Origin: Serilophus lunatus
Lineage: Eukaryota; Chordata; Aves; Passeriformes; Eurylaimidae
Length of the DNA stretch: 64,000 bases
Direction: 5' to 3'
Assembly: GCA_013399895.1 (NCBI GenBank)
Contig: VXBA01001856.1
Span: forward strand, 434,001-498,000
Part shown: in pieces, positions 39,401 through 45,615 of the stretch
How positions within the stretch are numbered: the first letter of the stretch is position 1
How the letters are laid out: every line of letters starts with the position of its first letter
Notes under the pieces: generated by a model
What the model was told of the DNA's origin: nothing
The model's database searches: none
The model's input: the letters and a program-made list of their open reading frames with translations, nothing else
Program-made: the position numbers and the translations under genes

Positions 39401-41151
39401 AGAGGAGGGGAAAGAAAAATTTAAAGGGGTGGAGTGTGTGTGTATGTAGAAACCAGACACTGAAAATAGTCATCCTAAGAACAGAACTTTTTTTTAAAGT
39501 TTAAAAGGCAAACTGAGGCTAAAGCACCAAATAAGTAGAGAAAGCAGGGCCAATATAACACAGAAACTCAAGACAGCACGGAGGCTCCAGTCACACTCTT
39601 TGCTTTTTCTGTGTTTATGAATCAACTCCTGAAGGGTGGAAGACCACAGCCTCTCCCAGAAAAGCAGCCAGGAACTTTTCAAGGGAGGTCCTAGAAAGGA
39701 GAATCTTCATCCAAAGATGAAACATGGTCACACAACCTCCATCTGAAGGTTTCAAAAGGAACTTAAAATAACTCAGGCCTCTTGAACAATAACAAAGTGA
39801 CCTGGGTATTCCTGTGCCCTAAAGCCATGAAGGCACGGAAACAGTTTTAATTCATTTTCTCATTATATTTGGTGACACAAAGTTTCCAGACACTGGCAAC
39901 AGTTGAAAGCTGTGAATTGGTGGAGAGAAAGGAAAGGAAAAAACAAACCACCAAAAAAACCAAACAAAACCAACAAAAAACACCAAACAAAAAACCCCCA
40001 AACCAACTTTTTAATCCATATATGCAAAGATACATCAAGGTAAATTACTGAATGCAGGTGGCAGAGACCAATGAGGAAACACTGCTGGTACTGAATGTTT
40101 TCCTGAACTGAACTGTTTCCTGCTGGTGTTTGTATTTGGGGAAAAATGGGAAGGAGACTTTAACGAAGTTGCCATCTATAATTACAAACAGGGATGCAAA
40201 TGAAAGAAACTGCAAACTTCTTAAAGAAAGATGTTTGGAAGACAAACCTTTTGAAGTTTATTATCTAGAACGTGATTGTGGGTTTCACACATTTGCTGCA
40301 TTAGTCAATTGGTTCATGCCTGTGTGGGCTTAGAGCCCAACTGGTCCATTTAATTTATCCTTTATTGATTAGAAAACTTAAGAAATTAACTTGACAATAC
40401 CATTTATAAAGGCAAGTAAGAGATGTTCAGAAGAAACCAGGTGTCTCTTAACACCAGACAGGTTGAAGCCCAGTGAAAAACACCTCAGCACAAGTTATTG
40501 CTTCTCATTATGATGCAGAACCACAATAAATAGTTCATTTCAGTGGATTTCGTGGGATTTCTTTTGTTGTTCCTTCCTTTTCTCTCCACACTGCACTTAG
40601 GAAGAGCAATCTATCCTCTTTCAGGAGCATTCAGAGATAAAAAGAACAACTAAACATGGTCCAAAGAACCAACCTGAACTATCAAATGAATGAACAAACT
40701 CTGGTGAAACATGGCTCTGCTCTGTTTGTATGTTAACTCATATTCATACCAATAAACTCTTTCATAGGCTGGCATTTAAAAATAAAATACTTCACCAACA
40801 TCAAGTTAGTTTTGTTTTTTTTTAGTATTATCACAGTACTAGTAATTAAAAAAAAAAAATTGTATATAGACCAACCAAACATCAAAAAAATTAACTGGTT
40901 CACAAACAACATTTCAGATTCTACAGCTTTTTCAGCTTGTCTTCCCTTAAGTGCCATTTGAACTTTATGCAGCAATTACTCCTGCACATCTGCAAGTACC
41001 AGACACTCAGTTTCTGCCCCTGTGTCACCCAGTTTCTGGTCCCATCAGTGCCCCAGGTGCCCCTTTTCTCACTCACAGGTTTCTGAGTGTAACGCAGGAA
41101 ATCCTCAATGGACTCTTTGCACACAATTTGCAAAAATGCTTCACGTTTCAT
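3355..41151 (-). CDS. NCAPG2: Condensin-2 complex subunit G2 (NCAPG2), 26 coding exons, last exon not in window
   Basis: NCAPG2 is the HEAT-repeat G2 subunit of condensin II. It pairs with kleisin NCAPH2 and the SMC2/SMC4 ATPase and acts in the nucleus to compact chromosomes in prophase. The 26 minus-strand coding segments listed below join in frame into 1129 codons plus two bases, against about 1143 residues in human. Diagnostic stretches include QGVEEMLYRLYQPILWRALK (residues 322-341), CPMEHLLTRLEVDSRPVSRR (499-518) and QPEEVWCERCVTL (538-550). The family's central HEAT/Condensin2nSMC part lies around residues 200-500, and an acidic linker (DLDDSGDEEEES) at about 590-601. Introns have GT and AG ends. 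A CpG-island promoter lies just upstream. No stop or frameshift occurs in the joined frame, so the gene looks functional. The 16-18-residue tail exon was not found. Confidence 0.97.
3763..3860 (-). CDS. NCAPG2: NCAPG2 exon 26
   Basis: Residues 1063-1096: RSFLNELMEYILSEEIEGIV then SLTATVCIVIIIK (human RSFLDELKACVASNDIEGIV). Acceptor ccttag, donor gtcagt, exit phase 1. Confidence 0.95.
3861..6752 (-). other. NCAPG2: NCAPG2 intron 25
   Basis: About 2.9 kb of AT-rich intron between exons 25 and 26. No recognised repeat, RNA gene or extra exon. Confidence 0.7.
6753..6856 (-). CDS. NCAPG2: NCAPG2 exon 25
   Basis: Residues 1029-1063: ASSEKDLSIPKTISDLPPLS then MAIIMKSVNVV plus AG (human SDLPPFSRCLIGIIIKSSNVVR). 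Acceptor tttttag, donor gtaaat, exit phase 2. Confidence 0.95.
8065..8374 (-). mobile_element. Degenerate LTR remnant (minus orientation) in NCAPG2 intron 24
   Basis: The segment resembles a songbird LTR I recall, in reverse orientation: TTGATCAGTTTGGGTCAAAC and GGCTGTGTCC near 8125-8160, and TCTTTCCCAGCCAGAGCCAG followed by CACA at the high end. It shares the block GGTCAGT.TGGGTCAGCTG with the copy at 27.94-28.45 kb. No viral coding sequence is attached, so it reads as an old solo LTR. The limits are approximate. Confidence 0.55.
8682..8825 (-). CDS. NCAPG2: NCAPG2 exon 24
   Basis: Residues 981-1028: LIHSIQMPLGEFIRAVQCWH then VHQGVLSTLLAAMVADI (human VHRGVLSTLIAG). 48 codons, phase 0, acceptor gttatag, donor gtaaag. 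Confidence 0.95.
9284..9468 (-). CDS. NCAPG2: NCAPG2 exon 23
   Basis: Residues 919-980: ERGGFCAPVLLCALKEIIEA, EEVANLFHTVQNILQKVLEC, VARRLKKQQEEGVQ. Acceptor tttctag; the first two bases AG complete a Glu codon with the last base of exon 22. Donor gtatca. Confidence 0.95.
9755..9854 (-). CDS. NCAPG2: NCAPG2 exon 22
   Basis: Residues 886-919: GYLTVCKDVIMVGLGNHTFQ then AHLLDMTLPIIQT (human YLTVCKDVVMVGLGDHQFQ). Acceptor ttctag, donor gtatga, exit phase 1. Confidence 0.96.
9855..11680 (-). other. NCAPG2: NCAPG2 intron 21
   Basis: About 1.8 kb of AT-rich intron. It contains a purine microsatellite at 11221-11260 (GGAA/GAAA repeats) and nothing else recognised. Confidence 0.7.
11221..11260. repeat. 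GGAA/GAAA microsatellite
   Basis: Imperfect purine tetranucleotide repeat (aaagg, gaagg and aagga units) on the plus strand, within NCAPG2 intron 21. Confidence 0.8.
11681..11824 (-). CDS. NCAPG2: NCAPG2 exon 21
   Basis: Residues 838-885: FSEEGEDYLSLLKETGAWIQ through HSNVSELIIQ. 48 codons, phase 0, acceptor tttccag. The donor is CAG|gttaga, with T at +3, a weaker site than at the other exons. Confidence 0.93.
11930..12046 (-). CDS. NCAPG2: NCAPG2 exon 20
   Basis: Residues 799-837: GVLCSILEGTDADSGSWNQA then FSLFCRLSVHLHHK (human FGLHCRLSIHLQHK). 39 codons, phase 0, acceptor atttcag, donor gtatgg. Confidence 0.95.
12239..12302. repeat. AT microsatellite with a 22-bp perfect palindrome
   Basis: An (AT)n tract of about 20 bases, then AT-rich spacer, then a perfect 22-bp palindrome at 12281-12302 (AATGCATATAT and its mirror complement). 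It lies in the 535-base NCAPG2 intron 19. Confidence 0.85.
12582..12755 (-). CDS. NCAPG2: NCAPG2 exon 19
   Basis: Residues 741-798: NIKKSRRQVQLLV, then KPELAIDYIEYLLTHPVNRG and CLLSVPKKKLKALLK (human KPELALVYIEYLLTHPKNRE). 58 codons, phase 0, acceptor catttag, donor gtaaaa. Confidence 0.96.
12914..13067 (-). CDS. NCAPG2: NCAPG2 exon 18
   Basis: Residues 689-740: SSVISRLRNIDNGVDQ, STLIDCLCRWGQVGHIMELA, ending DTLTPRK. The acceptor ttttaag was preferred over ctctag 6 bases inside because it keeps the family spacing (FSSSVIS against human FSCGVIS). The donor gtgtgc is rather weak. Confidence 0.93.
13332..13402 (-). CDS. NCAPG2: NCAPG2 exon 17
   Basis: Residues 666-689: DERCTTPLVILASFMPPAAI PTF plus AG (human DDRCKIPLFMLMSFMPASAV). 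Acceptor cctag, donor gtatta, exit phase 2. Confidence 0.95.
14690..15370 (-). mobile_element. CR1 LINE fragment, 5' truncated, in NCAPG2 intron 16
   Basis: The low end reads (plus) CACAGAATCAGAATGGTTTG then GTTGGAAGGGACCTTAAAAT, the reverse complement of the conserved CR1 3' end. A minus-strand frame at 14731-14922 encodes the ORF2 C-terminus (FRLDIRKKLLTVSVVRHWNR, then EAVDAPSLEVFKARL). The upstream part to about 15370 is more diverged. Same orientation as the host gene. Non-functional. Confidence 0.88.
15721..15894 (-). CDS. NCAPG2: NCAPG2 exon 16
   Basis: Residues 608-665: VLDNVLSINDVASMASLLEI through IRKFASVLPEYFKVFK (human FASVLPEYLKVFK). 58 codons, phase 0, acceptor tttcag, donor gtaaag. 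It sits about 350 bases below the 5'-truncated end of the intron-16 CR1 copy. Confidence 0.97.
16363..16478 (-). CDS. NCAPG2: NCAPG2 exon 15 (acidic linker)
   Basis: Residues 569-607: KLMLTIRRCLNACIQKARKE then the acidic run DLDDSGDEEEESEKENTS. Human has a comparable acidic segment here (PPEDEEEEDGREKEN). Acceptor atgcag, donor gtaaga. Probably a flexible loop between HEAT blocks. Confidence 0.95.
17662..17884 (-). CDS. NCAPG2: NCAPG2 exon 14
   Basis: Residues 495-569: FWNICPMEHLLTRLEVDSRP, NSFFPVNQPEEVWCERCVTL and AAARKFYQYANEYTAPTSI. The longest coding exon (223 bases). Acceptor caaaag, preceded on the minus strand by a long T-run (A-run at about 17924-17938); donor gtgaag, exit phase 1. 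Confidence 0.97.
17885..19494 (-). other. NCAPG2: NCAPG2 intron 13
   Basis: About 1.6 kb of AT-rich intron. Apart from an A-run at about 17924-17938 (T-run before the exon 14 acceptor), I see nothing notable. Confidence 0.7.
19495..19647 (-). CDS. NCAPG2: NCAPG2 exon 13
   Basis: Residues 444-494: CLPIILDNKLSHPLLEELLP, then SLHDTSEKVRVAFVDLLLKV and KATRAAK. HEAT repeat with the D.SEKVR.AFVD core. 51 codons, phase 0, acceptor tttcag, donor gtagga. Confidence 0.97.
20577..20756 (-). CDS. NCAPG2: NCAPG2 exon 12
   Basis: Residues 384-443: NLLEDPHPVVRSTGILGVSQ, ITSRYWEMIPPTILADLLKK, then TSADVRCSVFK. The DP.P.VRS.GI.GV stretch is a typical HEAT repeat. 60 codons, phase 0, acceptor ttttag, donor gtaaat. 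Confidence 0.97.
21564..21689 (-). CDS. NCAPG2: NCAPG2 exon 11
   Basis: Residues 342-383: ARNAEVRANAAFLFVDAFPV RDP then EIQKQFEELF. A HEAT-type helix pair with the ARN.EVR.NAA...F..AFP..DP signature. 42 codons, phase 0, donor gtaagt. Confidence 0.97.
21690..25986 (-). other. NCAPG2: NCAPG2 intron 10 (4.3 kb)
   Basis: A large AT-rich intron. It holds one possible ancient DNA-transposon remnant near 23119-23420 (listed separately). No extra exon, RNA gene or LINE fragment was recognised. Confidence 0.65.
23119..23420. mobile_element. Possible ancient non-autonomous DNA transposon remnant
   Basis: Two copies of GAGCTTGTCTA (near 23126 and 23249), each followed by AT-rich TTAATT/GAATT-containing sequence, recall old vertebrate MITE-like elements whose ends read GTAGACAAGC. 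Family, limits and target-site duplications are not resolved, so this is a tentative call from pattern memory only. Confidence 0.3.
25987..26082 (-). CDS. NCAPG2: NCAPG2 exon 10
   Basis: Residues 310-341: MLTYFHKQSKVR then QGVEEMLYRLYQPILWRALK, one of the best-conserved blocks. 32 codons, phase 0, acceptor ccttag, donor gtaagg. Confidence 0.97.
27942..28450 (-). mobile_element. Solo LTR-like element (minus orientation) in NCAPG2 intron 9
   Basis: On the plus strand it opens TGTGGGGGGTTGGCCCCAGT and contains GGACAAAGACAGTTTAATAA, CACTCACCACCTCCCAC and GGTCAGTCTGGGTCAGCTGT. These blocks match, in reverse, a common passerine endogenous-retrovirus LTR as I remember it. The minus-strand TATA-like TGCATAAAAATGG lies near 28200-28220. 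There is no internal coding region, so it is a solo LTR; the limits are good to tens of bases. Confidence 0.65.
28543..28629 (-). CDS. NCAPG2: NCAPG2 exon 9
   Basis: Residues 281-309: ALEHNCIQDFMFHGIHLPRS SSVHSKVRE (29 codons), almost the same as human CIQDFMFHGIHLPRRSPVHS. Acceptor ccatag, donor gtaagc. It lies only about 100 bases above the LTR remnant that ends near 28450. Confidence 0.96.
29227..29296 (-). CDS. NCAPG2: NCAPG2 exon 8
   Basis: Residues 257-280: R(split) SLMEHVSEVYFRAWKKVSGE FIE, aligned to human SLMVYIAEIYFRAWKKASGK. Acceptor atacag, donor gtaaca. Small exon (70 bases) recognised by homology and by the phase match to exons 7 and 9. Confidence 0.94.
30130..30224 (-). CDS. 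NCAPG2: NCAPG2 exon 7
   Basis: Residues 226-257: GRRFLSFLFSWNVKFIKMIH then GTVKNQLQFFP, near-identical to the family core. Acceptor cccacag, donor gtatgc, exit phase 2 (AG of a split Arg). Confidence 0.96.
30225..34711 (-). other. NCAPG2: NCAPG2 intron 6 with hairpin-rich block
   Basis: A 4.5-kb intron. Its middle (about 30.98-33.2 kb) is less AT-rich than its flanks and carries an unusual density of perfect inverted repeats (listed separately and under findings). Open frames of 60-107 residues on both strands there resemble no protein I recognise. The remainder shows nothing notable. Confidence 0.6.
32589..32662. repeat. Three consecutive perfect inverted repeats
   Basis: A 16-bp perfect palindrome (32589-32604, ACATGCTGCAGCATGT); an overlapping pair of 10-bp arms with a 1-base spacer (32600-32620, CATGTACAAG/CTTGTACATG); and 12-bp arms around a 6-base loop (32633-32644 CTCTTTCAGGGC, 32651-32662 GCCCTGAAAGAG). 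All arms are exact. Function unknown. Confidence 0.85.
34712..34846 (-). CDS. NCAPG2: NCAPG2 exon 6
   Basis: Residues 181-225: GADIVRLWNLHQTLLCFDYD through KHIKKEE (human GADVCRLWRIHQALYCFDYD). 45 codons, phase 0, acceptor ctctcag, donor gtaagc. Confidence 0.96.
35163..36262 (-). mobile_element. CR1 LINE copy with reverse transcriptase region, in NCAPG2 intron 5
   Basis: The minus-strand frame 36259-35999 encodes reverse transcriptase with TSGVPQGSVL and the catalytic FADD box (SKFADDTKLGA). After one in-frame TGA at 36001-35999 the same frame continues (EGRRALQRDLDRLESWAV; REVILPLYSALVRPHLEYCV) to about 35534. The C-terminus RLDIRKKFFTERVIKYWNSL lies in another frame, so a frameshift falls near the A-run at 35518. 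The 3' end carries GTTGGAAGAGACTTCC in reverse. 5' truncated and inactive; same orientation as the host gene. Confidence 0.95.
36646..36803 (-). CDS. NCAPG2: NCAPG2 exon 5
   Basis: Residues 128-180, beginning GIFPALPASEKNLQDAM and containing MWWEKGLEGKELLGKTLFLL (human TWWEKGLPAKEDTGKTAFVM). Acceptor ttgtag, donor gtaggc. Enters with two bases of a split Gly codon and leaves in phase 0. Confidence 0.95.
37015..37081. repeat. 33-bp tandem duplication in NCAPG2 intron 4
   Basis: TTTTGCCTTAAAAATAATA followed by a GGATAATC block occurs twice with a period of 33 bases (starting at 37015 and 37048), with a few differences. Confidence 0.8.
37292..37406 (-). CDS. NCAPG2: NCAPG2 exon 4
   Basis: Residues 90-128, ending NYKALLECAFILN plus one base (human NYEALLECVIILN). 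Acceptor tttcag, donor gtgggt, exit phase 1, which fits the next exon. Confidence 0.95.
38208..38399 (-). CDS. NCAPG2: NCAPG2 exon 3
   Basis: Residues 26-89. Contains LNELLQELPRKQKEVLWERL, matching the human LNELLDELSRKQKEELWQRL block, then EDNMEAEMTPEI. Flanks cccag and gtaagag, phase 0 at both ends (64 codons). Confidence 0.95.
38400..41076 (-). other. NCAPG2: NCAPG2 intron 2
   Basis: A 2.7-kb A-rich intron. It holds a low-complexity A/C tract at about 39930-40010 (CCAAACAAAACC-type units) and no recognised exon or transposon. Confidence 0.7.
39930..40010. repeat. A-rich CAAA/CCAAA low-complexity tract
   Basis: About 80 bases made almost only of A and C on the plus strand (units such as ccaaacaaaa). 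It reads as G/T-rich in the transcribed strand. Confidence 0.8.
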
Positions 41152-41168
41152 CGTGGGGTCGTTCCTCC
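41077..41168 (-). CDS. NCAPG2: NCAPG2 exon 2 (start codon)
   Basis: Coding residues 1-25, starting MKREAFLQIVCKES at 41151; 17 bases of 5' UTR precede the ATG. The start is chosen because it matches the family N-terminus (human MEKRETFVQAVSKEL) and has A at -3. Acceptor ggatcag; donor CCT|gtgagt, phase 0. Confidence 0.93.
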
Positions 41169-41698
41169 CTGATCCACAAACAAAACAAGATTTTAGAGAA
41201 GGTGCTGTATCTCAGAACAAGATCATTTTGGCGTCAGCAATGGTTACATAATAGTTATATATATAGCAGTTACACACATATGCATTGCAGTAGTTATAGA
41301 TAAGTATATATTAGTTATATTTTTCCCCTCCAAAATACTTCACAGTCACCTGAATCAGCATTCAGATTCACCACATCACCAGGCCGCAGGGTTTGCATGC
41401 TTTCTTTTCTTTTTTTTTTACTAAATCAGTCTTGAAGCAGAACTTTTTAACGGGGACTTTGATTATTAAAAAGCACCACACCCCTGTATAAGCTGTGGGC
41501 TTTCACTCGTACCCAAAGCGCTGAGGGGCCGTAAAAAGGTGCCTCCCGCCAAATGCAAACTTTGGGAAAGAAAGGGCAGTTGGCGCATTCCCTCCATCCC
41601 TGGGCATTCCCGACGCGCTTTTCCCATCGCTCCCCGTCAGGACATCCATCCCGGGTCACCAGAGGGCTCCCGGCGGAGCAGGAGCGCGGGTCTCTTAC

Positions 41699-41820
41699 CT
41701 GAGGCTCCCTCAGGGCGGCGGGACCCTCCTGGATCGGCGGGAACACGCCCGCGGCTCTGACCAGCCCGGAGGAGAAGGCTGCGGCCCGGGGAGCCGCTCG
41801 GAGGGGTCACCTATGGGGAC
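41699..41820 (-). other. NCAPG2: NCAPG2 exon 1, non-coding 5' UTR (upstream edge unknown)
   Basis: A consensus donor (CAG|gtaagaga on the minus strand) sits at 41699/41698 in the CpG island and pairs with the acceptor of the start-codon exon at 41169. The 3' edge of the exon is well supported by the donor; the transcription start is not visible and the upper coordinate is only a placeholder. No family-like protein is encoded here. Confidence 0.55.
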
Positions 41821-41876
41821 TGTGGGACGCTCTGGGACGCTCTGGGGCGCTGCGGGACCCTGTGGGACCCTCGGGC
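41821..41876. repeat. Decamer tandem repeat in the promoter/exon 1 zone
   Basis: Five consecutive 10-bp units of the form T(G/C)(T/C)GGG(A/G)C(G/C)C, with a partial sixth. Confidence 0.85.
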
Positions 41877-41957
41877 ACCGCCCCTCCCCCCCTTCCTCAC
41901 CCGCCTCTTTTCGAATCCTCCCGCTCAGGACGGCGCGCGCGCGGAGCTCCCGCCCCG

Positions 41958-41967
41958 TCTCGCGAGA
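41958..41967. promoter_or_regulatory. TCTCGCGAGA core-promoter palindrome
   Basis: Exact match to the TCTCGCGAGA element known from CpG-island promoters, many of them TATA-less and bidirectional. It lies about 260 bases upstream of the exon 1 donor, a plausible distance for an initiation-zone motif. Confidence 0.65.
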
Positions 41968-43926
41968 GCTCGGCGGATCGCCCCCCGCCCCTCCCTCCCT
42001 CCCTCCTTCCCGCTGAGGGCGGACGGTGGGGGCGGCAGCCTGGGGGTGTCGGGGAAACGCGGAGTTGGTTGGGTCGCGATAGCACGTCTGAGGGCAAAAA
42101 CCCTGTGGCCGAACTGTGCCGTGCCGCTGAGGGCCTCGGTTTTCCTTAAGCGCCGCCAGGGCCGATGTCTCCGCCGCCTCCCCGGGCAGCCCCGTTCCAG
42201 TGTCTGGTCGCCCCCTGTGGGGCGAAGTCCCCGCTGGTGCCCAGCTGGGCCCGTCCTGGCGCGGCTCGGGACTCTGTCCCCTCATCCCCCTGTATTTGAC
42301 ACTCTTCAGCCAAAGGGTTAAACAGGCTGCTCACCAGAGGCTGTGTAGACCAGATTATATTTACACTTTGATAACAAAGGATTTTTTTTTTTAATGTATC
42401 AACAAGTGCCACCTTCTGATTCTTCTCAAAACTTAATCTGCAGTGTTAGGAAATAGTTGGACTCAGATCCTTGAATTCTGTAATATTCCCCGTTCCACTC
42501 GTCTGAGCTCTTCTACAAACCAAAACCAGTCAGTGTGTCTTATTAAAGGCTTAATTTATATCTTCCCATTTTGCATTTGCAGTGCCACAATATTCCTCAG
42601 TGTCGTCAGCTCTTCAGAAGAGGGAGTGAAATGACTGGAGTCATTTATTTGTGCAAACAAACACAAAGCCAACTCTCATTTCCATAAAGGTTCTCACAGC
42701 TGGTTGGACTTTTTAAGGATTGTAATTTAGAAAAAAATATGATGCAATTCAGATTTAATATCATATGTAAAAATTCACTCCTTTTTAAAGCAGTATTTAT
42801 GTCTTCTGCTAATAATTTTTAACATAGAATCTTCTTTAATCATCCTACCTTTCACAGTATTGCTTTGTATTCAAAATTAAGATTTGTCACATTTCCTGCC
42901 ATATATATTTGACTTACAGACTTTTCCTGATTTACTTTTTAAAACTCTTGAGTAAACTGTTTATTTGGGTATTATACAGTTTGAAGATTTTGGGAGGAAA
43001 AATAGTTTATTAAAGGGTTATCCCATATAAATAATGCTATTCTCTATTGCTTAAAAAAATGCACATAACAGGACTAAAGTTACTGAAACCAAAATTTTCA
43101 ATTGCTGAACTGTCAACTGAAACTTCTGAAATAACTGAGTTTTAAAGGAAGAATGTGCCACAAAGAAAGTACTGTTGGCACAGCAGGAGAATGGGTTCCA
43201 TTCCCTACAACTCTTAATTTAGATGGTCACATTTCCAAAGCAGGGACAATGTGGCTGAAGGAGTTCACAGCCAAAACCTGATCTGGAACAACATCCCTGT
43301 GCACCAGCAGCTCAGGGCCACTCCTTGTTTCCAGCTGAATCCAAGAACACACAACACACACTTCCTCAGATCACATTTCCTGACAAAGGCCTGTCTCTTT
43401 TGTAGTGTGCAAAAGGGAATCCAGCCCTAATCCCCACACTGTGGGAGCTAGCAGGCAGGGACTTCCAGGAGCTGACTCCCAAAAGAAGGGAGCACTTTGC
43501 TGCTCTGAAGTGAAGGATGAAGATTCCAGCTTGTTTTAGATCCTGTGAACCTGGCTCTGTTTCCAAAGTGGGCTATTCAGCTAAATGCAAGGAGCCTGTG
43601 AGATAGTTTGCTTGAAATAAGTTATATGAGCAATCAGCATACCTGTAAAATAGTAAAAACAAATAAAAAAGCATGAAGAATGACATTTATACATTGTGCT
43701 AATGTCTGCCTGTATTAAAAAAATTCTGCATGTATTAAAAATCTTTGCCATTTTAGATCCAAACTGATGGGTTTATTTATCATGGCTCACAAAGGCTGAA
43801 TATTTCATTAATACCTTGATTAGTCTTTTAATTAGATGCTACATTAGTCACCTGGTTACTGTTTATTTAGTCAGGCACATATCCATTTAGCAAACGAACT
43901 AAAACATATTTTAGCTTTTAATTTCT

Positions 43927-43939
43927 GTTGCATGGCAAC
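43927..43939. promoter_or_regulatory. RFX X-box-like site 1
   Basis: GTTGCATGGCAAC is an inverted repeat with exact 5-bp arms (GTTGC/GCAAC), close to the RFX consensus GTNRCC-N-RGYAAC. Intergenic, about 2 kb upstream of the NCAPG2 CpG island. Confidence 0.5.
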
Positions 43940-44296
43940 CACAGAATGATTTTTTTTCATGCTATTGAAACTAGAAGTTGACACAGATAACAACAGGCTG
44001 AATACACCAAATGATTCATTTTAAAGGACCACATAGAGAAACCAGAGAGGCAGAATAATGTGCAGGTTTTTTTCAAGAATTGTGCGTGAACTGCAAGCTG
44101 CTGATGAACCTACAGCTCTATTTTCAGTTTCTCTAATGTTCTCCCTTTCAAGAGTACCAAATTACATGCCTCTCTTTGACATATCTGTTCATCTGTTCAA
44201 AATAATCTATACCCTGTGATAATAATCTCATATTTATTATCATTTTCCTGTCAAGTCAAGTTAAGGCAAAAATGAAAAATGGGCCTTTCTCACATG

Positions 44297-44309
44297 GTTG
44301 CTGAGCAAC
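44297..44309. promoter_or_regulatory. RFX X-box-like site 2
   Basis: GTTGCTGAGCAAC is an inverted repeat with exact 6-bp arms, a form typical of RFX-family binding sites; 370 bases from site 1. Confidence 0.5.
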
Positions 44310-45294
44310 AGCAAATAAAGATTTGCTTTTTTGCTCCTGCTTCCTGAACTGGTCTTTATTCTTGTTGGTGGCCTGGATAAGAGATCTCAATTACAAATGG
44401 CTCACACCAGAATATCATCATTTGGGCTACAGCAAGTATTCCATTTTAACCTATAGAAGTCAATGTGGCAAATAAAAAATAAACAAGTAATTCCCTGAAT
44501 GTCAGATGCTTTCTTGACACTTAATATTTTTTCATATTTACAGTGTTATTTTCTAGATAATAGTTTCTGATGAGATTATTGCACACATTATCTACTACCA
44601 TGTAAGAATTGTAGCTCCTATTTCTTTGAATATGTAATAAAATTTGTTATAGTTAATACAGTATGAACAAAATCTGCTCATTCTCTGAGGCAGGCTGTTA
44701 ATAATTTACATGCATGCATTTCCCTTGGTTTTTGGGTGGGTTTTTTTTTTTTTTTTTTGATCTTCGCATACTTTGATAAATAATCCGAACAGCATGAGAG
44801 AGAGATGAAGTTTCACACTATTCCACTTCTCCAGATCTCCCCTTGCCTGAAGGTAATCCTGCCAATCATGCCATCCTTTATTCAGAGGCAACTGTCACTT
44901 CCCAATGCTGGTGTGATTAGACCGTGAAACGGCTTATTTCCCTTAAATTATTAATATTAACACGAATCAATTTTAGACTTTAAGAGATTAAGTAGAAAAA
45001 AAAATCGCTACAGAAGAAGAAGAAAAAATTATCCTTGTTAACTCGCACAAATATAAGGAAATAAAATGCGCAGAGGGAATGCAGAAGCTGTTCGGGAGAG
45101 CCACTCCCTGGAGTCACTGCGGATGTTCCCGAAGTCCTGAACTGCCGCCCCGTGGGAGCTCCTCGGTACTGCCGGGGGTCTGCAGGGATCCACTCCCAGC
45201 TGGAGTCAAGATGAGGAAACAGTGCAGCTTCATTTATTTTATTTTTTAATTTTGTTTTGTTTTGGTATTACGCTTTAGGATCAAATACTTGTAT

Positions 45295-45615
45295 CACGAA
45301 GTCGATCACAGGGCTGGAGCACCTATGGCACGGAGACAGGCTGAGAGAGTTCGGGGGTGTTCAGTGCCTGAAAGGAGAGCTGGAGAGGGACCTTTCACAA
45401 GGGTGGGGAGGGACAGGGCGGGGGGAGGAATGCCTTTAAACTGGAAGGAAATGGGTTTCGATTGGGTATTAGGAAGGAATTCTTCAAGGTGAGTGTGGTG
45501 AGGCACTGGAACGGGTTTCCCACACAAGATGGGGATGCTTCACCCCCTGGGAGTGTTCAGGGCCAGACTGCATGGGGCTTTGAGCAACCTGGTCTAGTGG
45601 AAGGTGTCCCTGCCT
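45295..45615 (+). mobile_element. CR1 LINE fragment (plus orientation)
   Basis: The plus strand carries a CR1 ORF2 C-terminus with broken frames: CACAGGGCTGGAGCACCT, a GAGAGTTCGGGG block, then an open frame at 45462-45600 reading GIRKEFFKVSVVRHWNGFPT and a GSVQGQTAWGFEQPGLVEGV stretch, followed by CTGCCTATGACAGAGG. Truncated at both ends. It is intergenic and antiparallel to both genes. Confidence 0.85.

Larger units (their letters stand above)
41640..42260. promoter_or_regulatory. CpG-island promoter of NCAPG2
   Basis: A sharply G+C- and CpG-rich stretch in an otherwise AT-rich window, covering the non-coding exon 1 donor (41699). It contains the palindrome TCTCGCGAGA at 41958-41967, a GCGCGCGCG run near 41933, a CCCTCC run near 41990-42005 and a decamer repeat at 41821-41876. 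No TATA box was noted, as usual for housekeeping CpG-island promoters. NCAPG2 is read leftward; no divergent gene is recognised to the right. Confidence 0.85.

Noticed and set aside
41710..42285. 191-residue minus-strand frame in the CpG island
   Set aside because: Arg/Pro/Gly-rich translation of CpG-island DNA with overlapping frames on both strands; long frames are expected there because stop codons are AT-rich.
44741..44758. T18 run as a possible retrocopy poly(A) tail
   Set aside because: No gene-derived sequence with a matching reading frame was recognised on its upstream (minus-strand) side.
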